Positions 49,171 through 57,721 of a DNA stretch of 64,000 bases are shown one piece after another (position 1 is the first letter of the stretch; every line of letters starts with the position of its first letter). This stretch comes from DATMER01 sp040349255 (GTDB taxonomy: Bacteria > Acidobacteriota > Thermoanaerobaculia > Multivoradales > UBA5704). The position numbers and the translations under genes were made by a program. The notes beneath the pieces are model-generated. The model saw nothing but the letters and a program-made list of their open reading frames with translations. It had not been told where the DNA came from and did no database searches. The stretch lies in NCBI GenBank assembly GCA_040349255.1, contig JBEQUE010000192.1, positions 16,372 to 80,371 on the forward strand. Reading direction: 5' to 3'.

Positions 49171-49413
49171 TCACCCCTTGGCTGCAAGCAGCTGACCGAT
49201 CAGACGATCGGCCGTCTTCGCGTAGTCGGCCTCGTATTTCTTCAGCAACTCCTCCCTCGTCGGGTTCGCGCTCTTGGCCTGGCGTTCCCAGAGGACTGAG
49301 AGAGTGGCGTAGGGCGGGACGAGCAGGCCCACTGCGTTAAAGAAATTGCAGAGGCTGCCAATGATGTGCTGCGCTCCGTCGGAGTCCCCGGTGATCACGA
49401 TGGCCCCGGATGG
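49171..49413 (-). pseudogene. C-terminal remnant of an NADPH-dependent FMN reductase / flavodoxin-like gene
   Basis: About 80 residues remain. VITGDSDGAQHIIGSLCNFF and LVPPYATLSVLW are the C-terminal part of the NADPH-dependent FMN reductase family; the N-terminal flavin-binding half is missing. A stop interrupts the frame just upstream (49414-49416), and about 70 bases of unrecognised sequence separate it from the response regulator. It lies beside the repeat array. Confidence 0.65.
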
Positions 49414-49482
49414 TCAAGAAACCTGGCAAAATCGTCTCGTCGTGGTCAATTACAAAGTAAATCGACCACGCGCGAGATTTTC

Positions 49483-50121
49483 CTACACCAGTCCCTTGTC
49501 CCGGGCATAGAGCGCCAGCTCCAGGCGGCCGTTGATCTTGAGCTTCTGGTAGATGTTGTGGAAGTGGATCTTGACCGTGCCTTCGGAGATGAAGAGGCGC
49601 TCGGCGATGTCGCGGTTGCGCAGGCCCTTGCCGGCCATGCGGACGATCTCCAGCTCGCGCGGCGTGAGGACCTTCTCGGCTTCCCGCGTGCCCTCGTCGC
49701 GCTGCACGAGCTTGCGCAGGGCGCGGCTCACCGGGCCCGACTCCAGCCACTGCCGGCCGGCGTGGACCTCGCGCAGCGCCGTGGCCAGGAGGCGCGGCGC
49801 CGTCTCCTTGAGCACCACGCCCTGCACGCCGAGCCTCACCGCCTCGACGAGTTGGTCGTCGTTGAGCGCCGCCGTGAGCAGGACCACCCGCGTCGGGATC
49901 TTCTCGTCTCGGATCGTCCGCAGAATGGCCAGGCCGTCCGGACCCGGCATCTTGATGTCGAGGATCAGCAGGTCCGGCCGCTCCCGGCGGACCACGCGCA
50001 GGGTCTCGTCGCCATCGCGGCAGCGCGCCACCACTTCGAAGTCGGGCTCGAAGCGGAAGAGCTGCTCCAGACCGTCCAGCACGATCGGGTGATCGTCCGC
50101 GAGGACCACGCGGGCCGGCAT
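49483..50121 (-). CDS. NarL/FixJ-family response regulator
   Basis: 212 residues. Receiver domain: VVLADDHPIVLDGL, phospho-acceptor Asp in LLILDIKMPGPDGL, and the Lys in VVLKETAP. The LuxR-type HTH is LTPRELEIVRMAGKGLRNRDIAERL ... EGTVKIHFHNIYQKL. It overlaps the histidine kinase stop by one base (TGATG), so the pair is co-translated. Targets are not known. Confidence 0.92.
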   Translation of the reverse strand: MPARVVLADDHPIVLDGLEQLFRFEPDFEVVARCRDGDETLRVVRRERPDLLILDIKMPGPDGLAILRTIRDEKIPTRVVLLTAALNDDQLVEAVRLGVQGVVLKETAPRLLATALREVHAGRQWLESGPVSRALRKLVQRDEGTREAEKVLTPRELEIVRMAGKGLRNRDIAERLFISEGTVKIHFHNIYQKLKINGRLELALYARDKGLV

Positions 50122-51833
50122 CAGCCCGGCCCCCAGAGCGGCAGGAGGATTTCGAGCCGCGCCCCGGAACGGCTGGAGTCCAGGGCCACGGTGCCGTTCA
50201 AGGCCGAGACCCGCTCGCGCAGGGTCCGCGGGCCCAGGTTGCGCCGCACCAGCTCGGCGTGCGAGTAGCTGCCTTCGAACGGAAAGCCGCTGCCGTTGTC
50301 GGATACGGTGAGGGTGATCCGGTCGCCGCGGGCCCGGATCGCCACGCGGACGAGCGAGGCCTCGCCGTGCCGCACCGCGTTGACCAGGGCCTCGCGCACG
50401 ATGTGGTAGATCTCGCGCTCCAGCCCCTCGGGGACCTCGGCGCCGAGGCCGTCGGTCTCCAGCTCGACCCGGAGGCCCCACTCCAGCTCCAGGCGCTGCA
50501 CGAGATCGGACACCTGGCGCGCCAGTCCCACGGAGCCGCCGGACGGGGTCACCGGCTGCGGTTGGAGCTCCTGGATGAAGAAGCGCAGGTCCCGCTGCTC
50601 CTGGGCGAGCAGGCCGATCACCGTCTCGATGTCCCCGGTTGCCGCGGCCCCGTCGCCCCCCTCCTCGATCAGGCGGCGCACGGCTTCGAGACGCAGACCG
50701 ACGCCGGTGAGCGACTGCAGGACTCCGTCGTGGAGGTCGCGCGCGAGCCGGATGCGCTCCTCGGTCGCCGCGCTCTCGGCGAGGCTCCGGGACAGGTAGA
50801 CGGAGTCGAGCTGCGCCGCGACCATGCCGCCGACCGCCTCGCCCAGAAGCAGGTCGTCCGAGGTCATGCCGCGCTTGCCCAGGAAGAGCAGGTGGCCCTC
50901 GAAGCGGTTGGAGCGCAGCCGGACGCCGAGCACGGGGCCCGCTCCGAACCGCTCGCGCAGGCCGGGATGGAGCGGGAAGCCACGCCAGCGGTCGAGCCCC
51001 GCGGGCGACCGGAACAGGACGGTCGGAGACCGGCCGGGCTCGGGACTGAGGAAGCTACCCTGGTCCACGGGCGGCTGGACGAGAGGATCGAAGGTCTCCG
51101 GCGACTCGCGGGTCAGGCGCAGCTCGCCGTCGCGCCAGGAGGCGAGGTAGAGCCAGGGCTCCTCGGTCTCGACCCAGGCGAGGAGGACGTGCGGGGCGCC
51201 GAGCACGCGGGCGGCGTGCTCGACCATCACGCGCACCGCCGGCTCCAGCCGCTGCGGCACCAGGCGCGGCCACGCCGCGAGCTGCGAGATCTCGTCCCGC
51301 GTCCGTTCCTCATGGGCTCCGAGATAGCCGAGGAGCACCGCCATGACACCCAGGTAGACGATGCGGACGACGAGCTGGTAGGTCTCGACGCCACCGGCCG
51401 ACGGGACGCCGTTGAAGGCCAGCGCCACGGCCAGGAAGGCGCCGATGGAGGCCGCCGCCGTCCAGAGCACGCCGCGCCACTGCCAGCGCAGGGTGGCGCA
51501 GACCATGGAGAAGACGAAGTAGGCGGTGAACGGGCTCGCCGGGCCGGCCGTGAAGGAGATGAACAGGGAGAAGAAGGCGAGGTCCACCGCGTGGGTGGCC
51601 GTCCGCAGCCGCCCGCCCGGCGCGTCGAGGCGCCAGACCAGGAGCGCGATGAAGCTCGAGTAGACGACGTAGGCGACCAGCAGCGAGTAGGCGACCCGGG
51701 CGTATTTCGCCGGCTCGGTGGGATCGAGCCAGACGGCGAACAGCGACGAGGCCGCGAGCACCACCCGCCCGGCGGCGATGAAGCGCTCGGCACGGCTCTG
51801 GGGCGAGTGCGGGGTGTCCGGCTTCCTCTCCAC
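50121..51833 (-). CDS. sensor histidine kinase (HisKA_3/NarX type) with membrane sensor and GAF-like domain
   Basis: 570 residues. Five or so N-terminal membrane helices (about 20-175), then a GAF-like region (about 190-340), the H-box LARDLHDGVLQSLTGVGLRL, and an ATPase domain with EIYHIVREALVNAVRHGEAS (N box) and VSDNGSGF (G1). The ligand of the membrane sensor is unknown. Paired with the response regulator just downstream. Confidence 0.9.
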   Translation of the reverse strand: MERKPDTPHSPQSRAERFIAAGRVVLAASSLFAVWLDPTEPAKYARVAYSLLVAYVVYSSFIALLVWRLDAPGGRLRTATHAVDLAFFSLFISFTAGPASPFTAYFVFSMVCATLRWQWRGVLWTAAASIGAFLAVALAFNGVPSAGGVETYQLVVRIVYLGVMAVLLGYLGAHEERTRDEISQLAAWPRLVPQRLEPAVRVMVEHAARVLGAPHVLLAWVETEEPWLYLASWRDGELRLTRESPETFDPLVQPPVDQGSFLSPEPGRSPTVLFRSPAGLDRWRGFPLHPGLRERFGAGPVLGVRLRSNRFEGHLLFLGKRGMTSDDLLLGEAVGGMVAAQLDSVYLSRSLAESAATEERIRLARDLHDGVLQSLTGVGLRLEAVRRLIEEGGDGAAATGDIETVIGLLAQEQRDLRFFIQELQPQPVTPSGGSVGLARQVSDLVQRLELEWGLRVELETDGLGAEVPEGLEREIYHIVREALVNAVRHGEASLVRVAIRARGDRITLTVSDNGSGFPFEGSYSHAELVRRNLGPRTLRERVSALNGTVALDSSRSGARLEILLPLWGPG

Positions 51834-51909
51834 GACGTCCGGATCTTACAGGGCGGGCTCGCCGGAGGAACTCCATCCGTGGTTATAGAAAGATATATCC
51901 AGCAGCGGA

Positions 51910-51939
51910 TTCAACCCGCCACGGGGTCCTCCCTATACT
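51910..51939 (+). promoter_or_regulatory. probable promoter of the Pal-like gene
   Basis: TTCAAC (51910-51915), 18 bases, TATACT (51934-51939). Transcription would start near 51946, about 20 bases before the ATG, with GAAGGAGGACC as Shine-Dalgarno. Confidence 0.55.
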
Positions 51940-51967
51940 CCCTCCCGACAAGACCGAAGGAGGACCG

Positions 51968-52543
51968 ATGCAGCGCAAATCCCTTTCTCTCGTGATGGTT
52001 GGAGTGTCTCTCATCCTGCTTCCGGGGTGCCACCGGAAGAAGCCGACGACGGCGCCAGACGCGCCCGTCCTGACCGAGGCCGCGGCGATGCCGGCCCCGG
52101 CTCCCGAGCCAAGGCCCATGCCACCGGCCCCGACCACGCCAGCCGATCCGCTGGACGGCGATCTCGCCTCGGTCAACGAATACGTCCGGAGCCAGGGCCT
52201 CCTCGACGACGTGTTCTACCAGTACGACAGCTCGGACCTGACGGAGGCGGCCCGGCAGCGGCTGGCGGCCAACGCGCAGTTCTTCAACCGGTACCCGACC
52301 TTCGAGGTGCTGATCGAGGGCCACTGCGACGAGCGCGGCACGCCGGAGTACAACCTGGCGCTGGGCGAGCGGCGCGCGAGCTCGGCCCGCGGCTACCTCG
52401 CATCGCTCGGCGTGGACGGCTCCCGGCTGCGCACGATCACTTACGGCGAGGAGCGCCCGGTCTGCACAGAGAACGAGGAGGGTTGCTGGTCGCGGAACCG
52501 GCGCGGCCACTTCCTGATCACCGGCCGCCGGAGCCTGGACTAG
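51968..52543 (+). CDS. Pal-like OmpA-family peptidoglycan-associated lipoprotein
   Basis: 191 residues. Lipobox LLPGC, a Pro/Ala-rich linker (about 25-60), and an OmpA domain: VFYQYDSSDLTEAARQRL, IEGHCDERGTPEYNLALGERRA and a C-terminal RRGHFLITG. The peptidoglycan-binding residues Asp and Arg (in NLALGERRA) are present. It lacks nearby tolAB genes. The GHCDERGTPEYN block is the classical Pal signature. Followed by an intrinsic terminator. Confidence 0.9.
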   Translation: MQRKSLSLVMVGVSLILLPGCHRKKPTTAPDAPVLTEAAAMPAPAPEPRPMPPAPTTPADPLDGDLASVNEYVRSQGLLDDVFYQYDSSDLTEAARQRLAANAQFFNRYPTFEVLIEGHCDERGTPEYNLALGERRASSARGYLASLGVDGSRLRTITYGEERPVCTENEEGCWSRNRRGHFLITGRRSLD

Positions 52544-52575
52544 CCAATCCTCCGCCGAGACCCGATTCCCCTCCC

Positions 52576-52613
52576 GCCGCCCGCGCACCTCCCGGTGCGG
52601 GCGGCTTCTTTTT
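52576..52613 (+). terminator. intrinsic terminator of the Pal-like gene
   Basis: GCCGCCCG(CG)CACC pairs with GGTGCGGGCGGC around a TCCC loop, a 12-bp stem with a 2-base bulge, followed by TTCTTTTT. Confidence 0.8.
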
Positions 52614-52623
52614 CGCGGCCTAG

Positions 52624-53037
52624 CTAGGCTGCGAGATTCAGTTGCTCCAGGAGAGTTGGAGGAATCTCCGCCATGTGCTGGTCCCGATGAACCAGGCAGG
52701 CGCTTCGCCCGGAAGCCGCCGCAGCGATGAGCGCATCGGCAAGAGGAAGCCGGCTCGGAGCTTCACATCCGATGTGGAACGCGGCAAAGGCCACCTTCTC
52801 GTCAACCGCGACGACGTCATCCAGGAGACCGCGGTAGCTCTCCACGATCTGTCGGGCCTCCAGCGGAGCAGCCCCCAGCTCCTGGAGCCGCCGGGCAAAC
52901 TCGGTGAAGGAGACGCTGGCCGCGAGAATCTCGGCGTCGCCGGCCTCGAAAAGCGCCTGGACACGCTCCCATCCCAGCTCCTGGCGATGGTGGGCGATCA
53001 GCGCCGACGTGTCGAGCAGGAAGCGCAAGAGGCTCAC
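52624..53037 (-). CDS. PIN-domain toxin, VapC-like
   Basis: 137 residues. Acidic PIN residues are in FLLDTSALIA, in FTEFARRLQEL and in LPLADALIAAAASGRSA. VapC toxins are RNases, often against tRNA or rRNA. The GTG start overlaps the antitoxin stop as GTGA, so it is coupled to the upstream gene. Confidence 0.85.
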   Translation of the reverse strand: MSLLRFLLDTSALIAHHRQELGWERVQALFEAGDAEILAASVSFTEFARRLQELGAAPLEARQIVESYRGLLDDVVAVDEKVAFAAFHIGCEAPSRLPLADALIAAAASGRSACLVHRDQHMAEIPPTLLEQLNLAA

Positions 53038-53279
53038 TCTTCCCGGGTCCGCTCCGCCACCAGCTCGGCGACAGCATCCCGCTCGGGTGAAAACCTCCGG
53101 CCTGTACCCAGGAGACGGCGGGCCAGCTCTCCACGATCCGGTATCACCCGGACGAGGATCTCGTCGTCCGTCCCTTCCACGGCTTGCCAGCTCAGGCGGC
53201 AACCCGGTTTGATGCCCATCTTCCTGGCCACTTCCGCGGGTATGGTAACCATGTTCTTCTGGGTAACCGTCGTCGTCAT
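53034..53279 (-). CDS. AbrB/SpoVT-type antitoxin
   Basis: About 81 residues. The N-terminal swapped-hairpin domain reads TVTQKNMVTIPAEVARKMGI; the C-terminus is charged (ELVAERTREE) and should bind the PIN toxin. I chose the ATG at 53279, with GGGAG upstream; another in-frame ATG is at 53297. It should repress its own promoter, which lies in the AT-rich stretch upstream. Confidence 0.85.
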   Translation of the reverse strand: MTTTVTQKNMVTIPAEVARKMGIKPGCRLSWQAVEGTDDEILVRVIPDRGELARRLLGTGRRFSPERDAVAELVAERTREE

Positions 53280-53423
53280 GGAATCATGATCTCCCATGGA
53301 AGACGAAATATCAATACCCGCTCTTCGGCAGCGATCCGTGAGCTTCCCTTCTTCCGGAACCTCGCTGCCTTCCGAACGCCTTTTTTGCTCTGGGCCGGGC
53401 TGCTCCGCCGTCGTCGAAAATTT

Positions 53424-53462
53424 CCTGAAAAAAGTTGGCCTTTCTTTGTCAAAAAAAAGGCC
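53424..53462 (-). terminator. probable terminator, minus direction
   Basis: GGCCTTTTTTTTGACAAAGAAAGGCC on the minus strand (53437-53462) is an 11-bp stem with one mismatch, followed by AACTTTTTTC. It would stop transcripts from the kinase-peptidase operon and insulate the toxin-antitoxin pair. The 53280-53537 stretch is AT-rich and holds no gene. Confidence 0.5.
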
Positions 53463-53537
53463 TCAGCGGCAACTTATATATAGGAACACCCGGAGGGAGC
53501 AGTTCTTTTTCTTGAATTTTATGGAAAAAGAGGGCGA

Positions 53538-53957
53538 ATGATTCTCTGTCCTTGCGCCCGGCGTGAGCCGGGCGCCAATCTGCTTGGCGTCGTACAGACT
53601 GGCGGGCGGGTGAAGTTCCTCCCGCCCGGCCTTACCGTCGACGAGGAGACGGCGCGGCTCGATCGCCCGTCCGAGGTGCAGTTCCGCTACAGCTCGACCT
53701 GCGTGGAAGGCTCCTGCCTCCACTGGCGCCGGCGGAGTTGTACGGCGCTGGACGAGGTGCGGGAGCACCTCGCGCCGTTCGCGCTGACCGACACGGCGAG
53801 CTGCTCCATCCGTCCGCACTGCCGCTGGCACATCCAGGCCGGCGACGCGGCCTGCGCCGTCTGCCCCCTGGTCTCCGGGGAGCTGATGGCGCTGGAGGAC
53901 GGGATCGTGCCTCCGGAAGAGGAGGCCCTGGTGCCTATCGCGGCAAGCCGACGGTGA
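53538..53957 (+). CDS. small Cys-rich protein, unknown
   Basis: 139 residues with about ten Cys in paired spacing: CPC near the start, TCVEGSC, ASCSIRPHC and ACAVC. This could bind zinc or an Fe-S cluster; no signal peptide is present. I recognise no family. GAGGGCGA precedes the ATG. Its 3' end overlaps the M16-like gene on the other strand by 23 bases. Confidence 0.6.
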   Translation: MILCPCARREPGANLLGVVQTGGRVKFLPPGLTVDEETARLDRPSEVQFRYSSTCVEGSCLHWRRRSCTALDEVREHLAPFALTDTASCSIRPHCRWHIQAGDAACAVCPLVSGELMALEDGIVPPEEEALVPIAASRR

Positions 53958-55152
53958 CTCGGAGATCCTGAGGCCGGATGTGCCGGCGTGCCGCGGCCTC
54001 GACTGTGGCCTTGTCGAGCGCGTTGAGCTCGGCGTTGCGCCAGTCGGGATCGTCGAGCGGCATGCCGTAGTGCGCGGCCTCGGTGAGGATGTCGGCCCAC
54101 TGGCGCGCGGTCTCGCGCCGGAAGGGCTCGCGGCCCAGGAGGTAGGCGCGGGCCTCCTCCAGCTCCGTCTCCTCGATACCGTCCTCGACCAGGCGGGTGA
54201 TCTCCTCGATCACGCCGGTGCGGGCTTTTTCCACCGTGGCGGGCGAGGTGCCGACGTAGGCCACCAGGCGGCCGGGATCGAGGCCGGCGCCCGAGACGGT
54301 CTGGGCGTAGGCGCTGTAGGCGAGCCCCTCGCTCTCCCGGATGCGGTTCGGGATGCGCCCGGTCAGGCCGGCTCCCGAGCCCAGGATCACCGCCAGGGCT
54401 TCCAGCGCGGTGTGGTCCGGGTGCCGGCGCGGCACGGTGAGGTGCCCGACGTAGAGATGGGCCTGGTCCTCGGCCTCGGTCTCGACGCGGCAGGGCTCCA
54501 TCGTACCCCTGGGAGCGGGCGGCTCGGACAGGGGACCGGCCGGCGCGGGCACTCCGGAGAAGAGCGACTCCAGCTTGCGCCGCACCGCCTCCTCATCCAC
54601 GATCCCGGCCACGGAGGCGAGGAGGCCGTGGCTCATGGCGTGCTCGTGGAAGGCCGCGCAGTCGGCCGGCGTGAGCGCCAGCAGGCTCTCCTGGCTGCCG
54701 TGGAGGGTGCGGGAGCGCGGATGGGGAGTGTAGAGCTGCTCCAGGAACCCCCAGGAGGTCTTGACCTCCGGCTGGTCGGCCAGGCTGTCGAGCTCCGCGG
54801 CGGCCTGCTTCGCCAGCCAGGCGCAGCGGTCTCCGGGGAAGGACGGGGTGAGCATCAGCTCGGCCGCCCATTCGAGCGCCTGCTCCCAGTCCCGGGCCAG
54901 TGCGTCGACCGAGACGCAGTGGCACTCGAAGGTGCCGAAGCTGGAGAGGACCATGCCCTTGTCCTCGGCGTCGTCGGCGATGCGGCGCCAGTCGCGGGTC
55001 CGGGTGCCCTCGGACAGCATGCGGCCCGTGAGCAGGGACTGGCCCGGCAGGGTCTCGACCCGGGCGCCGGCCCGCACCCAGACCCGGACCGCCACCACCG
55101 GGGCGCCTTCGACGCGGCGCACCCGCACGGCTACTCCGGCGCGGTCCGTCAT
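53935..55152 (-). CDS. M16-family peptidase, non-catalytic partner
   Basis: 405 residues. The overall M16 fold is clear (C-terminal block RIRESEGLAYSAYA). The zinc motif HxxEH is absent at its expected place (LTGRMLSEGTR). Two-subunit M16 enzymes combine such an inactive subunit with an active one; the active gene at 56402-57721 is two genes upstream. It ends the operon. ATG overlaps the aminotransferase stop by 4 bases. Confidence 0.83.
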   Translation of the reverse strand: MTDRAGVAVRVRRVEGAPVVAVRVWVRAGARVETLPGQSLLTGRMLSEGTRTRDWRRIADDAEDKGMVLSSFGTFECHCVSVDALARDWEQALEWAAELMLTPSFPGDRCAWLAKQAAAELDSLADQPEVKTSWGFLEQLYTPHPRSRTLHGSQESLLALTPADCAAFHEHAMSHGLLASVAGIVDEEAVRRKLESLFSGVPAPAGPLSEPPAPRGTMEPCRVETEAEDQAHLYVGHLTVPRRHPDHTALEALAVILGSGAGLTGRIPNRIRESEGLAYSAYAQTVSGAGLDPGRLVAYVGTSPATVEKARTGVIEEITRLVEDGIEETELEEARAYLLGREPFRRETARQWADILTEAAHYGMPLDDPDWRNAELNALDKATVEAAARRHIRPQDLRVTVGLPR

Positions 55153-56405
55153 GAGCCTGTGCCCTGAGACTCGCGGAGGGCTTCGCCGAGGGCAGCCACG
55201 GCGCCGTCGATCTCTTCCGGGGTGTTGTAGTAGTGGGGCGAAAGGCGGACGATCTGGCGCGCCCCGGCCTCCGGCGCGTTCCGCGGCCCTTCGCCGAGGA
55301 GCGCCACGCTGGTGTTGACGCCGCTCCGGCGCAGGCCGCAGACCAGGCTCTTGACGTCGATCACCCCGCCGATACCGCCGACGTCGGCGGTGACGATGGC
55401 GCTCAGCCGCGGGCCGCGGTCGGCGATGCGCACGCCGGGCAGCGCGCCGATCTTTTCGCGCAGCGCGGCGGCGAGCGCGAGCGCCCGCGACTCCGCGGTG
55501 CCGATCCCGACCTCCAGCGCGTAGCGCGCCGCCTCGGCCAGGCCGAGGACGAGGGCGTAGGAGAACTCCCAGTTCTCGAACCGGCGGGCGCCCGCGCTGA
55601 GCACGTAGCGCTCGAGGTCGACCAGGCCGGCGCCGCGCATGTCCACGAAGAGCGGGTGCTCGCCGCGGGCCAGGGCGCGCTCGGAGACGTAGAGGAAGCC
55701 AATGCCGCGCGGTCCGCGCAGGAACTTGCGGGCGGTGGCGGCCAGGTAGTCGCAGCGCAGCCGGCCGACGTCGACCGGGGTCTGGCCGACGGCCTGGCAG
55801 GCGTCGATCAGGTAGGGGACGCCGGCGGCCTCGCAGATCTCCCCCACCTCTTCGGCGGGCTGGACGAGGCCGGAGTTGGTCGGCATCCAGGTCAGGGAGA
55901 CCAGGCGGCAGCGTGGGTGGGCGACGAGCCGGCGGACGGAATCGGGGTCGGCTCCGCCTTCCGGCAGGTCGTCGGCGCGCAGGACCTCGATCCCGAGCCG
56001 GCGGGCCAGGGAGAGGTACATGAGCTGGTTGGAGGTGTAGTCACTATGGCTGGTGACGAGCACGTCGCCCGGGTGGAAGTCGAAGGCGGAGAGCGCCTGG
56101 GCCACGGCCACGGTGGCGTTCTCGACCAGGGCCACGGTCTCCGCGGGCGCGTGGATCAGGCGTCCGAGGAGCCCGTAGGTCTCGCGGACGCGGCCGGCGG
56201 CCTCGTCCTCGGCCTCGTAGCCGCCGACCTCGGCCTCCAGGTCCAGGTGGCGGTGGATGGCGTCGAGGACCGGCGTGGGGCTCAGGGCCGCGCCGGCGTT
56301 GTTGAGGTGGATCCGGGTCTCGCAGCCGGGCGTGTCCAGGCGCCAGCGGCGCAGCGACTCGTCCGGCGTTTCCGTCGTCGGCTTGCGGTCTTCGATCAGC
56401 GTCAT
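55149..56405 (-). CDS. class V aminotransferase (cysteine-desulfurase-like)
   Basis: 418 residues. PLP-binding Lys in LAATARKFLRGPRG; VTSHSDYTSNQL, SLTWMPTNSGLVQP and YLIDACQAVGQ are typical of class V enzymes. The N-terminus is HLNNAGAALSPTPV. It could be a desulfurase, kynureninase-like or selenocysteine-lyase-like enzyme; the neighbours give no pathway. Overlaps by 4 bases on both sides, between two M16 genes. Confidence 0.83.
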   Translation of the reverse strand: MTLIEDRKPTTETPDESLRRWRLDTPGCETRIHLNNAGAALSPTPVLDAIHRHLDLEAEVGGYEAEDEAAGRVRETYGLLGRLIHAPAETVALVENATVAVAQALSAFDFHPGDVLVTSHSDYTSNQLMYLSLARRLGIEVLRADDLPEGGADPDSVRRLVAHPRCRLVSLTWMPTNSGLVQPAEEVGEICEAAGVPYLIDACQAVGQTPVDVGRLRCDYLAATARKFLRGPRGIGFLYVSERALARGEHPLFVDMRGAGLVDLERYVLSAGARRFENWEFSYALVLGLAEAARYALEVGIGTAESRALALAAALREKIGALPGVRIADRGPRLSAIVTADVGGIGGVIDVKSLVCGLRRSGVNTSVALLGEGPRNAPEAGARQIVRLSPHYYNTPEEIDGAVAALGEALRESQGTGS

Positions 56406-57721
56406 GCTTCAGCTTCCACGCGGGGGAGGGACCATCCGAGCACGCCGCCGCGCTCGGGACGCAGGGTTCGGGAGGCGACTTCGAGCAGCCGATCGGCGCC
56501 GGCTTCCATCAGGCCGCGCAGGTGGCGGTCGAGGTGCTCCAGGTCGAACACGGCCAGGGCGAGGCCCGCGGACAGGGCCTGCTGGTGGACGCGCTCGTGG
56601 CCGAACACCCAGTCGGCGGTGGCGATCTGGCGGGCGCGCTCGACCTCCGCCTCCGCCGGCGGCTCGGCCAGGACCTCGGCCAGCAGCCGCAGGACCTCGG
56701 CCTCGACGCGCGCCGGCTCGACGCCGGGGACGACCTCGGCCGCCACGGTGATCTGGCTGGCGTCGAAGCTCTCGGAGAGGTCGGCCGCGACCCAGGAGCA
56801 GAGCTGGCCCTCGTCGACCAGCTCGCGCTGGAGGCGGCTGGTGCGGCTGCCGGCCAGGAGGGTGACGAGGAGCTTCAGGACCGGGTGGTCCGGGTGGGAC
56901 CCCGGCGGCGCCGGCAGGGCGAGGAGGAGGCGCGCGGTCTCGCCCTTGCGGCGCTCGACGCGGACCAGGGTGTCCGGCGTGGCCGGCGCCGTGAATTCGG
57001 GCCGCAGGGCCGGTCCTCCGGACGGCAGCCGGCCGACGACGCGGTCCACCTCGTCGAGGACCGACGCTCCGACGTCGCCGGCCACGACCAGGATGCCGTT
57101 GTCCGGCCGGTAGAGGGAGCAGTGGAAGGCGGCGAGCTCTTCGGGGCCGGTGGCGTTCAGCTCCTCTTTCGTGCCGAGCACGGGCCGGCCATAGGGGTGG
57201 GTCGGGAAGAGGCGCGCCTGGACCTCGGTCTCCAGGGCGTCCCAGGGCTCGCTGTCGTACATCGCGATCTCTTCGAGGATGACCTGGCGCTCGCTCGCCA
57301 CCTGCTCGGGGTCGAGGGTGAGGGCGGCCATGCGGTCGGCCTCGATCTCCAGCGCCTCGGTCCAGCGGTCGGCCGCGAAGTTGAAGTAGTAGCCGGTGGC
57401 GTCGTGGCTGGTGAAGGCGTTGTTGGTGCCGCCCAGGGCCTGGGTGCGGCGGTCGATCTCGCCGGGCCCGTAGCGCGCCGAGCCCTTGAACATCATGTGC
57501 TCGAGAAAGTGGGCGACGCCGCCGTGGCCGGCCGGCTCGTCGCGCGTGCCGGCGCGGTAGAACAGGGCCGAGGTGACGATGGGCGCCTGGTGGTTCTCGA
57601 CCAGGCAGACCGTCAGGCCGTTGGACAGCCGCTCCAGCCGCGGCGTGCCGGGCAGGGCGGGGATGACCTCGACGGCCCCCGCCTTTCCCGGAGCACCCGG
57701 AACCCGATGCCTGCGCCTCAA
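56402..57721 (-). CDS. M16-family zinc peptidase, catalytic
   Basis: 439 residues. The inverted zinc motif HxxEH is in GGVAHFLEHMMFKGS and the third ligand Glu in VILEEIAMYDSEPWDAL. R/Y motif region: TSRLQRELVDEGQLCSW. No signal peptide. The TTG start overlaps the kinase stop as TTGA. It probably works with the inactive partner at 53935-55152. Confidence 0.9.
   Translation of the reverse strand: MRRRHRVPGAPGKAGAVEVIPALPGTPRLERLSNGLTVCLVENHQAPIVTSALFYRAGTRDEPAGHGGVAHFLEHMMFKGSARYGPGEIDRRTQALGGTNNAFTSHDATGYYFNFAADRWTEALEIEADRMAALTLDPEQVASERQVILEEIAMYDSEPWDALETEVQARLFPTHPYGRPVLGTKEELNATGPEELAAFHCSLYRPDNGILVVAGDVGASVLDEVDRVVGRLPSGGPALRPEFTAPATPDTLVRVERRKGETARLLLALPAPPGSHPDHPVLKLLVTLLAGSRTSRLQRELVDEGQLCSWVAADLSESFDASQITVAAEVVPGVEPARVEAEVLRLLAEVLAEPPAEAEVERARQIATADWVFGHERVHQQALSAGLALAVFDLEHLDRHLRGLMEAGADRLLEVASRTLRPERGGVLGWSLPRVEAEA

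Noticed and set aside
48631..49299. Arg/Ser-rich heptad-repeat proteins on either strand
   Set aside because: The open frames arise from the 20/21-bp repeats in GC-rich DNA; the steps of 20 break the heptads, and no ribosome site or homologue is seen.
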